Below, one piece after another: positions 1 through 6,704 of a stretch of DNA of 10,052 nucleotides. This stretch comes from an uncultured Clostridium sp. (lineage in GTDB: Bacteria; Bacillota; Clostridia; TANB77; CAG-508), in the NCBI GenBank assembly GCA_900556345.1, contig USOM01000017.1, forward strand, positions 1 through 10,052, read 5' to 3'. Under the pieces are notes generated by a model, which worked only from the letters and a program-made list of their open reading frames with translations, had not been told where the DNA came from and made no database searches. The translations under genes and the position numbers were made by a program. How positions within the stretch are numbered: position 1 is the first letter of the stretch; the number at the start of each line of letters is the position of its first letter.

Positions 1-47
1 AAAATGTAAATAATAAAAACAAATGTAAAAATGAAAGGATGATATAA

Positions 48-2285
48 ATGAAATTTGATGCATGGAACGATTTTGAAAAAGGTGACTGGCAATCAGAGAT
101 AAATGTAAGAGACTTTATACAAAGAAATTACACACCTTATGAAGGCGATTCAAACTTTTTAGCAAATCCTACTGAAAAAACAAAAAAATTGTGGGATGAA
201 GTATTAGAATTATACAAAGAGGAAAAAGCAGCTCCAGGTGGAGTTTTAGATATAGATACAAAAACTGTATCAACAGTTGCAGCACATGATGCTGGATATA
301 TAGACAAAGACCTAGAAGAAATAGTAGGACTTCAAACAGATAAACCTTTAAAAAGAGCAATTATGCCATTTGGAGGTATCAAAATAGTTGAAAAATCATG
401 TGAAGCTTATGGAAGAAAAGTTGACCCAGAAGTTGATAAAATTTTCCATACAATAAGAAAAACACATAATGATGGAGTATTTGATGTGTACACACCAGAT
501 GTAAGAAGAGCTCGTTCAAATAAATTATTAACAGGTTTACCAGATGGATATGGACGTGGAAGAATAATTGGAGACTATAGAAGAGTTGCACTTTATGGTG
601 TTGATGTTTTAATAGAAGAAAAGAAACATGAACTCGAAGAATTAGATGTAGACTGCTTTACAGAAGATATAATTCGTCATCGTGAAGAAGTTTCTGAACA
701 AATAAAAGCTTTAAATGCTCTAAAAATTATGGCATCTAAATATGGATTTGATATTTCAAAACCTGCTAACAATGCAAAAGAAGCAATCCAATGGTTATAC
801 TTTGGATATTTAGCAGCAATAAAAGACCAAAATGGTGCTGCTATGAGTTTAGGTAGAACATCTACATTCTTAGATATTTATATTGAAAGAGATTTAAAAA
901 ATGGTACTTTAACAGAAGAAACAGCACAAGAATTAATGGATCATTTTATAATGAAATTAAGATTAGTACGTTTCCTTCGTACACCAGAATATAATGAACT
1001 ATTCTCTGGAGACCCTGTATGGGTAACAGAAAGTATCGGTGGAATGGGAATTGATGGAAGAACTTTAGTTACTAAAAACTCATTTAGATTACTTCACACT
1101 CTAGTAAACTTAGGACCTGCTCCAGAACCAAATATGACAGTTTTATGGTCTACAAGATTACCAGAAGGATTCAAAAGATTTGCAACAGATATTTCAATAA
1201 AAACATCATCAATTCAATACGAAAATGATGACTTAATGAGAATCACATTAGGAGATGACTATGGAATAGCTTGCTGCGTATCTCCAATGAGAATTGGAAA
1301 ACAAATGCAATTCTTCGGAGCTCGTGCAAACCTTGCAAAAACTTTATTATATGCTATCAATGGTGGTGTTGATGAAGTAACTAAAAAACAAGTTGCACCA
1401 AAATTTGCACCAATTACTTCTGAATACTTAGACTATGATGAAGTAATGGAAAAATATGATCAAATGATGGATTATGTTGCAAAAATTTATATAAAAGCAT
1501 TAAATGCAATTCACTATATGCATGATAAATATTCTTATGAAGCAATCGAAATTGCATTACATGATAAAGATGTATTCCAAACAATGGCTTGTGGAATAGC
1601 TGGACTTTCTGTTGCAGCAGACTCATTATCTGCAATAAAATATGCAAAAGTAAAAGTAATTCGTGATGAAGATGGAATTGCTACAGACTATGAAGTAGAA
1701 GGAGAATACCCACAATTCGGAAATGATGATGACCGTGTTGACCAAATAGCAGTTGACTTAGTAAAACGCTTTATGGAAAAACTACGTAAACATCCAACAT
1801 ACAAAAATGCAAAACACACATTATCAATATTAACAATCACATCAAATGTTGTATATGGTAAAGCAACAGGAAATACCCCAGATGGACGTCGTGCAGGTGC
1901 TCCATTCGGACCTGGAGCAAACCCACTTCACGGACGTGATAAAAACGGAGCTTTAGCTGTTATGAACTCAATTGCAAAATTGCCTTTTGATTCAGCTGAA
2001 GATGGAATTTCGTTTACATTCTCAATTACTCCTGGAACTCTTGGAAAAACTGAGGATGAAAAAGTTACAAATTTAGTAAATATGTTAGATGGATATTTCG
2101 CAGAAACTGGACATCATATAAATGTTAATGTATTTGATAGAAGCTTATTACTAGATGCTATGGACCATCCAGAAAAATATCCTCAACTTACAATTCGTGT
2201 TTCAGGTTATGCAGTTAAATTTACTTCTTTGACAAGAGAACAACAAATGGATGTTATTAACAGAACTATTCACGAAAAAATATAA
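48..2285 (+). CDS. pflB: Formate C-acetyltransferase (pyruvate formate-lyase)
   Basis: This 745-residue cytoplasmic glycyl-radical enzyme converts pyruvate and CoA to acetyl-CoA and formate in anaerobic sugar fermentation. The active-site cysteine pair is visible at C409-C410 in GIACCVSPMR, and the radical-bearing glycine is G720 in the RVSGYAVKF motif near the C-terminus. Length fits the family (E. coli PflB is 760 residues). The start is supported by an AAAGGA ribosome site at about 34-39, eight bases upstream. The activase gene pflA follows 73 bases downstream on the same strand, as is usual for this pair. No promoter is visible in the 47 bases available upstream, so it probably lies outside the window. 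The gene is intact, with no missing key residue. Identification is near certain from the two catalytic motifs and the pflA neighbour. Confidence 0.97.
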   Translation: MKFDAWNDFEKGDWQSEINVRDFIQRNYTPYEGDSNFLANPTEKTKKLWDEVLELYKEEKAAPGGVLDIDTKTVSTVAAHDAGYIDKDLEEIVGLQTDKPLKRAIMPFGGIKIVEKSCEAYGRKVDPEVDKIFHTIRKTHNDGVFDVYTPDVRRARSNKLLTGLPDGYGRGRIIGDYRRVALYGVDVLIEEKKHELEELDVDCFTEDIIRHREEVSEQIKALNALKIMASKYGFDISKPANNAKEAIQWLYFGYLAAIKDQNGAAMSLGRTSTFLDIYIERDLKNGTLTEETAQELMDHFIMKLRLVRFLRTPEYNELFSGDPVWVTESIGGMGIDGRTLVTKNSFRLLHTLVNLGPAPEPNMTVLWSTRLPEGFKRFATDISIKTSSIQYENDDLMRITLGDDYGIACCVSPMRIGKQMQFFGARANLAKTLLYAINGGVDEVTKKQVAPKFAPITSEYLDYDEVMEKYDQMMDYVAKIYIKALNAIHYMHDKYSYEAIEIALHDKDVFQTMACGIAGLSVAADSLSAIKYAKVKVIRDEDGIATDYEVEGEYPQFGNDDDRVDQIAVDLVKRFMEKLRKHPTYKNAKHTLSILTITSNVVYGKATGNTPDGRRAGAPFGPGANPLHGRDKNGALAVMNSIAKLPFDSAEDGISFTFSITPGTLGKTEDEKVTNLVNMLDGYFAETGHHINVNVFDRSLLLDAMDHPEKYPQLTIRVSGYAVKFTSLTREQQMDVINRTIHEKI

Positions 2286-2293
2286 TTTTTTCT

Positions 2294-2336
2294 GATTGGG
2301 GACGGTTCCTTTTCCGAAAAGGAACCGTCCCCAATC
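2294..2336. repeat. Perfect 43-nt palindrome between pflB and pflA (GGGACGGTTCC family)
   Basis: The arms 2294-2314 and 2316-2336 are exact reverse complements (21 bp) around one central base. The element starts 8 bases after the pflB stop and ends 10 bases before the pflA ribosome site. The transcript would fold into a very stable hairpin. No run of T follows the stem on the plus strand (the next bases are CAAAAAATG), so it is not a classical intrinsic terminator. More likely it is a REP-like intergenic repeat that could stabilise the pflB 3' end or reduce pflA expression. Its core, GGGACGGTTCCTTTT, resembles the units at 3079-3155 and 8542-8669. Confidence 0.9.
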
Positions 2337-2358
2337 CAAAAAATGAAAGGATTATGAT

Positions 2359-3090
2359 ATGCAAAACAAAGATAATTTAAAATATTATGCAAAAGTACAC
2401 TCAGTTGAATCTTTCGGTACCCTTGATGGACCTGGAATAAGATATGTTTTATTTTTACAAGGATGTAGCCTAAGATGTAAATATTGCCATAATAGAGATA
2501 CTTGGGACATAAATGCAGGAGATTACCGTTCTTTAGATGATATTTTTGATAATATTTTGAGATATAAAAATTATATAAAAAAAGGTGGCGTTACTTGCTC
2601 TGGTGGCGAACCTCTTTTGCAATTTGAGTTTTTAATTGAACTTTTTAAGAAGCTTAAAGCTAAAGGCATTCATACTTGTATTGATACATCTGGTATGGTT
2701 GGTTTGACTGATAAAATGAAGGAACTCATTGATTTAACTGATTTATTTTTGATGGATGTTAAACATATTGATCCAGATAAATGTAAAGATTTAGTTGGAT
2801 TTTCTAATGAAAGAGAGCTTGCTTTTATTAGGTATTTAAGTGATATTGGTAAACCTATGTGGATTAGACAAGTTTTAGTTCCTACGTTTACTGATGATGA
2901 AAATGATTTGATTAAATTAAGAGATTTTATTGGATCTTTGAAGTCTGTTCAAAAAGTTGAGTTTTTACCTTATCATACTATGGGTAAATATAAGTGGCTT
3001 GAGTATGGTGATAAGTATGAGTTGGAAGGCGTACGTGAAGCTAATGATGAGGATATTGAAAGAGCTAAGAGGATTGTTTTGGGACCATAG
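2359..3090 (+). CDS. pflA: Pyruvate formate-lyase-activating enzyme (radical SAM)
   Basis: This 243-residue radical-SAM enzyme uses a [4Fe-4S] cluster and S-adenosylmethionine to place the glycyl radical on PflB. The cluster motif CX3CX2C is at C36, C40 and C43 (GCSLRCKYCHN). The SAM-binding SGGEP motif is at about 81-85, and the family N-terminal signature HSVESFGTLDGPGIR precedes the cysteines. Length matches the family. An AAAGGA ribosome site at 2346-2351 lies seven bases before the ATG. The gene follows pflB in the same orientation, so the two are probably co-transcribed through the palindrome at 2294-2336. The last codons (Leu-Gly-Pro-stop) fall inside the left arm of a repeat element starting at 3079, so the C-terminus may have been rewritten by that repeat. 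Function is not in doubt. Confidence 0.96.
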   Translation: MQNKDNLKYYAKVHSVESFGTLDGPGIRYVLFLQGCSLRCKYCHNRDTWDINAGDYRSLDDIFDNILRYKNYIKKGGVTCSGGEPLLQFEFLIELFKKLKAKGIHTCIDTSGMVGLTDKMKELIDLTDLFLMDVKHIDPDKCKDLVGFSNERELAFIRYLSDIGKPMWIRQVLVPTFTDDENDLIKLRDFIGSLKSVQKVEFLPYHTMGKYKWLEYGDKYELEGVREANDEDIERAKRIVLGP

Positions 3091-3155
3091 GGGTCGGTTC
3101 TTTTTGGTCCCAATGAAAAGATTGTTTCTTTTTTCATTGGGACCGTTTCTTTTTG
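3079..3155. repeat. Compound palindromic repeat overlapping the pflA 3' end
   Basis: The element contains two overlapping hairpins built from the same arm. Bases 3079-3087 pair perfectly with 3105-3113 (TTGGGACCA against TGGTCCCAA), and 3106-3120 pair with 3130-3144. Two copies of a unit resembling GGGACCGGTTCTTTTTG are present, near 3091-3106 and 3139-3155. The pflA stop codon TAG (3088-3090) lies in the first loop. It belongs to the same family as the palindromes at 2294-2336 and 8542-8669. Alternative foldings of the shared arm are mutually exclusive. Confidence 0.8.
3106..3155 (+). terminator. Possible intrinsic terminator after pflA
   Basis: A stem of about 14-15 bp (3106-3120 with 3130-3144, including GGTCCCAATGAAAA against TTTTCATTGGGACC) is followed by the T-rich tail GTTTCTTTTTG. 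It sits just after the pflA stop and could end pfl transcription, backed up by the hairpin at 3165-3203. The tail is interrupted by a C and a G, so efficiency is uncertain. Confidence 0.5.
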
Positions 3156-3164
3156 CAAAAAAAT

Positions 3165-3203
3165 AAATAGAATGTTGTTTTATTTTTACAACATTCTATT
3201 TTT
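3165..3203. terminator. Bidirectional terminator between convergent pflA and XRE gene
   Basis: Bases 3165-3178 (AAATAGAATGTTGT) are the exact reverse complement of 3188-3201, with a 9-base loop. The plus strand ends in a T run (3199-3203), and the minus strand continues into a T-rich tract complementary to 3156-3168. The hairpin lies between two convergent genes, and the minus-strand gene's stop codon (3202-3204) touches it. It could terminate both. Confidence 0.85.
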
Positions 3204-3468
3204 ATGATATTTTAAATTTTTCTATTATTGGTTTTAATAATTCTGATACTTCAACTTCCAATGCAACCGAAAGAGCACATATTTCGTAATCTCTTACTGT
3301 TCTTTGATTATTTTCTATTCTATGTAGACAGGTTACTGGTATATTTATTCCTAGTAACAGTAATTTTGATGAAAGTTTTTCGAGCGAATACCCTTTTTCT
3401 ATACGTTTTTGTTTTATTATCGGACCTACTAAGTTTAAGTTGTTTTCATATTTACCAGCGTTTTTCAT
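3202..3468 (-). CDS. Small XRE/Cro-CI family helix-turn-helix regulator
   Basis: This 88-residue protein is little more than one HTH_3/XRE DNA-binding domain. Residues ~14-78 (GPIIKQKRIEKGYSLEKLSSKL through RIENNQRTVRDYEICALSVAL to VSELL) show the usual five-helix pattern, with the recognition region before RIENNQR. There is no sensor or oligomerisation domain beyond a short basic tail, so it is probably a small dimeric repressor. The start is set by AGGAG at 3477-3481, eight bases upstream of ATG. The gene is divergent from the pilin-leader protein at 3614, and the gap holds a 16-bp dyad over a promoter. Control of itself and/or the divergent gene is therefore plausible, but this is inference. 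Small XRE genes of this kind are common in Clostridia, and the target is unknown. Confidence 0.88.
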   Translation of the reverse strand: MKNAGKYENNLNLVGPIIKQKRIEKGYSLEKLSSKLLLLGINIPVTCLHRIENNQRTVRDYEICALSVALEVEVSELLKPIIEKFKIS

Positions 3469-3524
3469 TATTTTAACTCCTATCTTTTTTATTTATTATT
3501 ATATATTTTTTAGCAAAATTTTTA

Positions 3525-3540
3525 TTGACACTGGTGTGAA
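3525..3540. promoter_or_regulatory. Candidate operator dyad over the -35 box
   Basis: TTGACACTGGTGTGAA is a 16-bp inverted repeat with 6 of 8 base pairs matched (TTnACAC-TG-GTGTnAA). The size is typical of XRE-family operators. It overlaps the TTGACA -35 box exactly and lies in the divergent gap between the XRE gene and the 3614 gene. Binding there would block transcription of the pilin-leader gene. This is inferred from symmetry and position only. Confidence 0.4.
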
Positions 3541-3559
3541 TAAATGATAATATTATAAT
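3525..3559 (+). promoter_or_regulatory. Likely promoter for the pilin-leader/LamG gene
   Basis: A consensus -35 TTGACA is at 3525-3530. At 15-17 bp spacing the -10 candidates are GATAAT (3546-3551) and TAATAT (3548-3553). A perfect TATAAT (3554-3559) is also present, but at 23-bp spacing it is too far for the same -35. Transcription would start about 45-55 bases before the ribosome site at 3600-3605. On the opposite strand a TATAAT (complement of 3498-3503) may serve the XRE gene, but I see no good -35 for it. Confidence 0.6.
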
Positions 3560-3613
3560 GTACTATGAATAAATTTGTATTTATAGAAAAAATATTACAA
3601 AGGAGATAATTTA

Positions 3614-4780
3614 ATGGAGAATTACAATTTTAATAGAAAAAATAATGGTATTACTTTAATTGCATTGGTTGTGAGTATTATTGTTTTGTTGATTTTAGCA
3701 GGAATTAGTATTAGTATGCTTAGTGGGGAGAATGGAATTTTGAATAGAGCTACTGAGGCTAAAAGAACATATCAAATATCAAGTGAGAAAGAAGCAATTT
3801 CTTTAATTGTTGCTTCATCTCAAATTGATACTTCTCTTGGCAATAACGTCAATTATATTGGAAAAAAACTGTATACTAAAAATTTTGTAAATAGCGATAA
3901 ATGGGATTATATTTATACAACTAATGATAATAAATCTTATGGTGATGGTTGGTATTATATAACTAAAGATGTTAATTTGGATAATTATGGTAAAGCTCAA
4001 AATGAATGGTTAGTTAATTATGATACAAATGAAATTATAGAGCTTGCAAGTGATGAATATGTTGAATTTTCTATTAGTAATGATGTTTTAATTACTGATG
4101 GTTTAATTTTTAATATAGATTCAAATGATATTTCTGTATCTGATAAGTCTACTTGGGGTAATGGTGTTGAGTTGTATGGGTTTGATAATGATGAAAGTCA
4201 AGATAATGCAAACGGATTGTATTTTGATGGTGTAGATGATTATGTGTCTTTTAAGTCGAATAATACATTTGATGAGGGGTTTACACTTTCGTATTATGGT
4301 TTAGCTAGTAATAACGTTGTTTTCTCTAAACAAAAAGATACTCCAGCATATTCATGCAGATTTGGATTTGAAGCTAATAGTTTTGCATTTAATACTTCCA
4401 AAAAAAATGCAAATTCAAGCTGGGCTTCTGGAATTGACGAAGGTTCTTACGGCAACTTGCTTACACCATGTAAATGTATTGAAGGAAATTTATGTTTCAT
4501 TGATCTTACATTTATTTCAAATCAAAACAAATTCATTATATATCAAAACGGAAATTACATTGCCGAAACAACTGTTGATTCAGAATATTGGAGTGGAATA
4601 AATGGTGGAAAACAAATATTAGAAGATGCTAATTTAAGTTTCTATCTTGGAAGGTGGTTGGGATATAATTGGAATTATACAAAATGCACTATATATAATT
4701 TAAAACTTTATAACCGTTCCCTATCACCGGAAGAAATAAAAGAAAATTACATAAAAACAACAGCATATCACAACAACTAA
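3614..4780 (+). CDS. Pilin-like leader protein with C-terminal LamG/concanavalin-like domain
   Basis: This 388-residue protein has a type IV prepilin-like N-terminus. A short basic leader ends in N-N-G12, followed by the hydrophobic helix ITLIALVVSIIVLLILAG (13-30) and the SMLSGENGILNRATEAK stretch. Cleavage by a prepilin peptidase is expected after G12. The usual Glu at mature position 5 is Ala, as in the GITLIALVV variant common in Clostridia. Residues ~75-150 are Asn/Tyr/Asp-rich and of unknown fold. Residues ~160-385 resemble a LamG_3/concanavalin A-like jelly roll: LIFNIDSND, GLYFDGVDDYV, then FIIYQNGNYIAE and the ending CTIYNLKLYNRSLSPEEIKENY. The ribosome site AAGGAG (3600-3605) is eight bases before ATG. 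It is probably a surface or secreted adhesin or glycan-binding protein. No prepilin peptidase or pilus ATPase lies nearby, so it is an orphan whose assembly route is unknown. Confidence 0.85.
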   Translation: MENYNFNRKNNGITLIALVVSIIVLLILAGISISMLSGENGILNRATEAKRTYQISSEKEAISLIVASSQIDTSLGNNVNYIGKKLYTKNFVNSDKWDYIYTTNDNKSYGDGWYYITKDVNLDNYGKAQNEWLVNYDTNEIIELASDEYVEFSISNDVLITDGLIFNIDSNDISVSDKSTWGNGVELYGFDNDESQDNANGLYFDGVDDYVSFKSNNTFDEGFTLSYYGLASNNVVFSKQKDTPAYSCRFGFEANSFAFNTSKKNANSSWASGIDEGSYGNLLTPCKCIEGNLCFIDLTFISNQNKFIIYQNGNYIAETTVDSEYWSGINGGKQILEDANLSFYLGRWLGYNWNYTKCTIYNLKLYNRSLSPEEIKENYIKTTAYHNN

Positions 4781-4783
4781 AAC

Positions 4784-4824
4784 AAAATCGAGTAGCACAT
4801 TTTACATCTGCTACTCGATTTTCC
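4784..4824. terminator. Bidirectional terminator between convergent genes
   Basis: Bases 4784-4797 (AAAATCGAGTAGCA) are the exact reverse complement of 4809-4822, with an 11-base loop. The stem ends in TTTT on either strand. It lies in the 44-base gap between the converging pilin-leader gene and the ribbon-helix-helix gene, so it can stop transcription from both sides. Confidence 0.88.
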
Positions 4825-5025
4825 CTATTTATGCATCTTCTCTAATTCTTTGCAATCTCTCTCATCCAAATTACTAAGTCCAAACTCCAGCAAAGAAATC
4901 ACAATCCTATTAAAAGACAAATTTTTAAGATTTGCAAGATTTTGTACATCATCTACTATATTTTCTGGTAATCTCAAAGTTTTACTAACTCCGCTATGAT
5001 TTTGTGGTATTCTTAATTTGTTCAT
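4825..5025 (-). CDS. Small ribbon-helix-helix (Arc/CopG-like) regulator
   Basis: This 66-residue protein carries a short beta-strand, KTLRLPEN (~15-22), followed by two helices, IVDDVQNLANLKN and SFNRIVISLLEFGLSNL. This is the ribbon-helix-helix pattern of small dimeric DNA-binding proteins. The C-terminal tail (DERDCKELEKMHK) is charged. The start is well supported by AAGGAGG (5034-5040), eight bases upstream. It lies 71 bases after the histidine kinase stop in the same direction and may be the last gene of that transcript or have its own promoter. Proteins of this fold can be antitoxins or autoregulators, but no partner toxin gene is present beside it, so I do not call a toxin-antitoxin pair. 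Three TTGCAA boxes surround its ribosome site. Confidence 0.72.
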   Translation of the reverse strand: MNKLRIPQNHSGVSKTLRLPENIVDDVQNLANLKNLSFNRIVISLLEFGLSNLDERDCKELEKMHK

Positions 5026-5027
5026 AT

Positions 5028-5070
5028 TTGCAACCTCCTTGCAAGTATTCTATAATAAAAGGCTTTGCAA
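5028..5070. promoter_or_regulatory. TTGCAA boxes upstream of the ribbon-helix-helix gene
   Basis: The self-complementary hexamer TTGCAA occurs at 5028-5033, 5039-5044 and 5065-5070. The first two are 11 bp apart centre to centre (one helical turn) and bracket the ribosome site. A ribbon-helix-helix dimer could bind such boxes for autoregulation. The hexamer also occurs inside the gene (4850-4855 and 4932-4937), so chance in AT-rich DNA is possible. Confidence 0.3.
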
Positions 5071-5096
5071 ATATGCACCGAATTTCAGTTGCAGTA

Positions 5097-6605
5097 TCAT
5101 TTAATCAAATCCAACTCAAACCAAAACTCAACGCCACCAGCAACATTTCTAACACCATAGCTGTTGCCATAATTATTCATAATAGCCTTTACCAAAGAAA
5201 GACCTATACCACTACCTCCTTTGTCACGGTTACGAGATTCATCTGCTTTATAAAATCTATTCCAAATACGAACCATATCATCCTTAGAAAATTCCTCAAA
5301 TGTATTAAATACCTTAATTCTTACCTTATTAGTATCCTCTAAAATTTCATTTTCAATTCTAACAACTTTTTCGCCATTAATCTCAATTGAATATTTAATA
5401 GCATTTGTAATATAGTTTGTTAAAACCTGGTCAATATAGAAATCATCAGCATAAACCATAATTTCTTTAGACAAATCTATATTTTTCTCTAATTTCACAT
5501 TTTCTTTTTCCATCATAACAACAGATTTTCTTAAAATTTCATTTTCTAATTCAACAATATTAAACTCCTTATTATTAAACTCCATTTTACCATATTCAAG
5601 TTTCATAAGTTCTAATAATCTTTTAACCAATCTATCCATTTTACTTGCTTCATCTTGAATTACTTCAGCATAAAATTTTCTAGATTCTTCATCGCTGTTT
5701 ACATTTTCAATCAATCCCTCACTATATCCTTGAATTAATGCAATTGGAGTTTTTAACTCATGTGAAACATCAGATATAAAGCTTTTTCTCATTTCGTCAA
5801 TTTGAGACTTTTCCTCTATATCCCTTTCAAGCTGAGTATTATTGTTCTGCAATTGTCTAATTGTTTCTTCTAGTGTAGTTGATAACTTATTTATTCTGTT
5901 TCCTAGCATATCAACCTCATCATTTGCATAAGATGATTTATATTTTTGACTAAAATCTAAGTTTGCCATCTTTTTAGCAATCTGATTAAGTTCTACAATA
6001 GGCTCACTAAATCTTCTTGATACAACAGACAAAACAGTTCCACCAATTATTATGACAAATATTGCAATTATAGATAAAAACTCATTTGATATTTTTACAC
6101 TTTCATCAATAGATGTAACAGGCATTCTTATATATAAATGATATGAATTGTCCAAATTTGCAACCAGCATTATGTAATTTATCTTTGTTTTGCTATCACT
6201 ATATTTACTAATTGTGTATTTTTCGTTTCTTTCTAATACATCAGATTGATTTTTTTCTTCCCTTAAAATTGATATAATCATTTCCCCTATTGCAGAGTAA
6301 AAGTCTTTGTTTGAGCTGTAAACACTTACATTTTCATCACTTCTTATCAATATATCAAAATTATTATTTATCGCAATTTTGTCTAATTCGTCTGATAGAT
6401 TTTTTTGACTTGAATCATCATTATAATATTCATTTATAGTTTGATAAACATTTTCTAATTGCTTTTCTTTATTGTATTCATAGAACTTTCTTAGTACAAA
6501 ATTGTTAAGTAAAATAAGTGATATAATTATTGCAATAACAATAATACACAAGGATAAAAATAGCTTGGTTCTTATTGATTTAAAAATTCCTATTTCGTTT
6601 TTCAT
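5097..6605 (-). CDS. Membrane sensor histidine kinase
   Basis: This 502-residue transmembrane kinase phosphorylates the adjacent OmpR-type regulator. Its first transmembrane helix is at ~15-37. An extracytoplasmic sensor follows (~38-175, no recognised ligand motif), then the second transmembrane helix at ~176-197 and a HAMP linker with coiled coil at ~198-270. The HisKA box FISDVSHELKTPIALIQGYS has the phosphorylated His282. The ATPase domain shows the N box around N401 (TNYITNAIKYS), an F box WNRFYKAD, and a G2 box GGSGIGLSLVKAI (463-475). The G1 box is non-canonical: VFNTFEEF (432-439) replaces DxGxGI. VFNTG-type sequences occur in some Firmicutes kinases, but Phe instead of Gly is odd. 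A weak ribosome site (AAGGGA) precedes the start. The gene follows its regulator with a 99-base gap. The signal sensed is not evident. Confidence 0.93.
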   Translation of the reverse strand: MKNEIGIFKSIRTKLFLSLCIIVIAIIISLILLNNFVLRKFYEYNKEKQLENVYQTINEYYNDDSSQKNLSDELDKIAINNNFDILIRSDENVSVYSSNKDFYSAIGEMIISILREEKNQSDVLERNEKYTISKYSDSKTKINYIMLVANLDNSYHLYIRMPVTSIDESVKISNEFLSIIAIFVIIIGGTVLSVVSRRFSEPIVELNQIAKKMANLDFSQKYKSSYANDEVDMLGNRINKLSTTLEETIRQLQNNNTQLERDIEEKSQIDEMRKSFISDVSHELKTPIALIQGYSEGLIENVNSDEESRKFYAEVIQDEASKMDRLVKRLLELMKLEYGKMEFNNKEFNIVELENEILRKSVVMMEKENVKLEKNIDLSKEIMVYADDFYIDQVLTNYITNAIKYSIEINGEKVVRIENEILEDTNKVRIKVFNTFEEFSKDDMVRIWNRFYKADESRNRDKGGSGIGLSLVKAIMNNYGNSYGVRNVAGGVEFWFELDLIK

Positions 6606-6704
6606 AATTAGATTCCCTTCTTAACTGCATATTTTTATATTTGGGCATTCATACTAAAATTTAAAGTTGAGACAAGTTATGCTTAATCCCAACTTCGTTT
6701 AAAT
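6606..6704 (-). other. Regulator-kinase intercistronic gap with a weak hairpin
   Basis: This 99-base gap separates the response regulator from its kinase, whereas such pairs often overlap or nearly touch. On the minus strand AAGTTGGGA (complement of 6687-6695) can pair with TCTCAACTT (complement of 6664-6672) to give a 9-bp stem with one G-U pair and a 14-base loop, followed by a mildly T-rich stretch. It could be an attenuator or mRNA-processing hairpin that lowers kinase output relative to the regulator. Evidence is weak. Confidence 0.3.

Noticed and set aside
169..1647. Minus-strand open frames opposite pflB
   Set aside because: They are Leu/Phe/His-rich shadows of a highly conserved coding sequence, with no ribosome sites or domains.
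4825..5025. Toxin-antitoxin pair based on the ribbon-helix-helix gene
   Set aside because: The fold can be an antitoxin, but neither neighbour resembles a toxin: one is a histidine kinase and the other a convergent pilin-leader gene.
5004..5342. Plus-strand open frame of 112 codons over the 3' end of the kinase gene
   Set aside because: It overlaps well-supported minus-strand genes, lacks a ribosome site and shows no recognisable domain.
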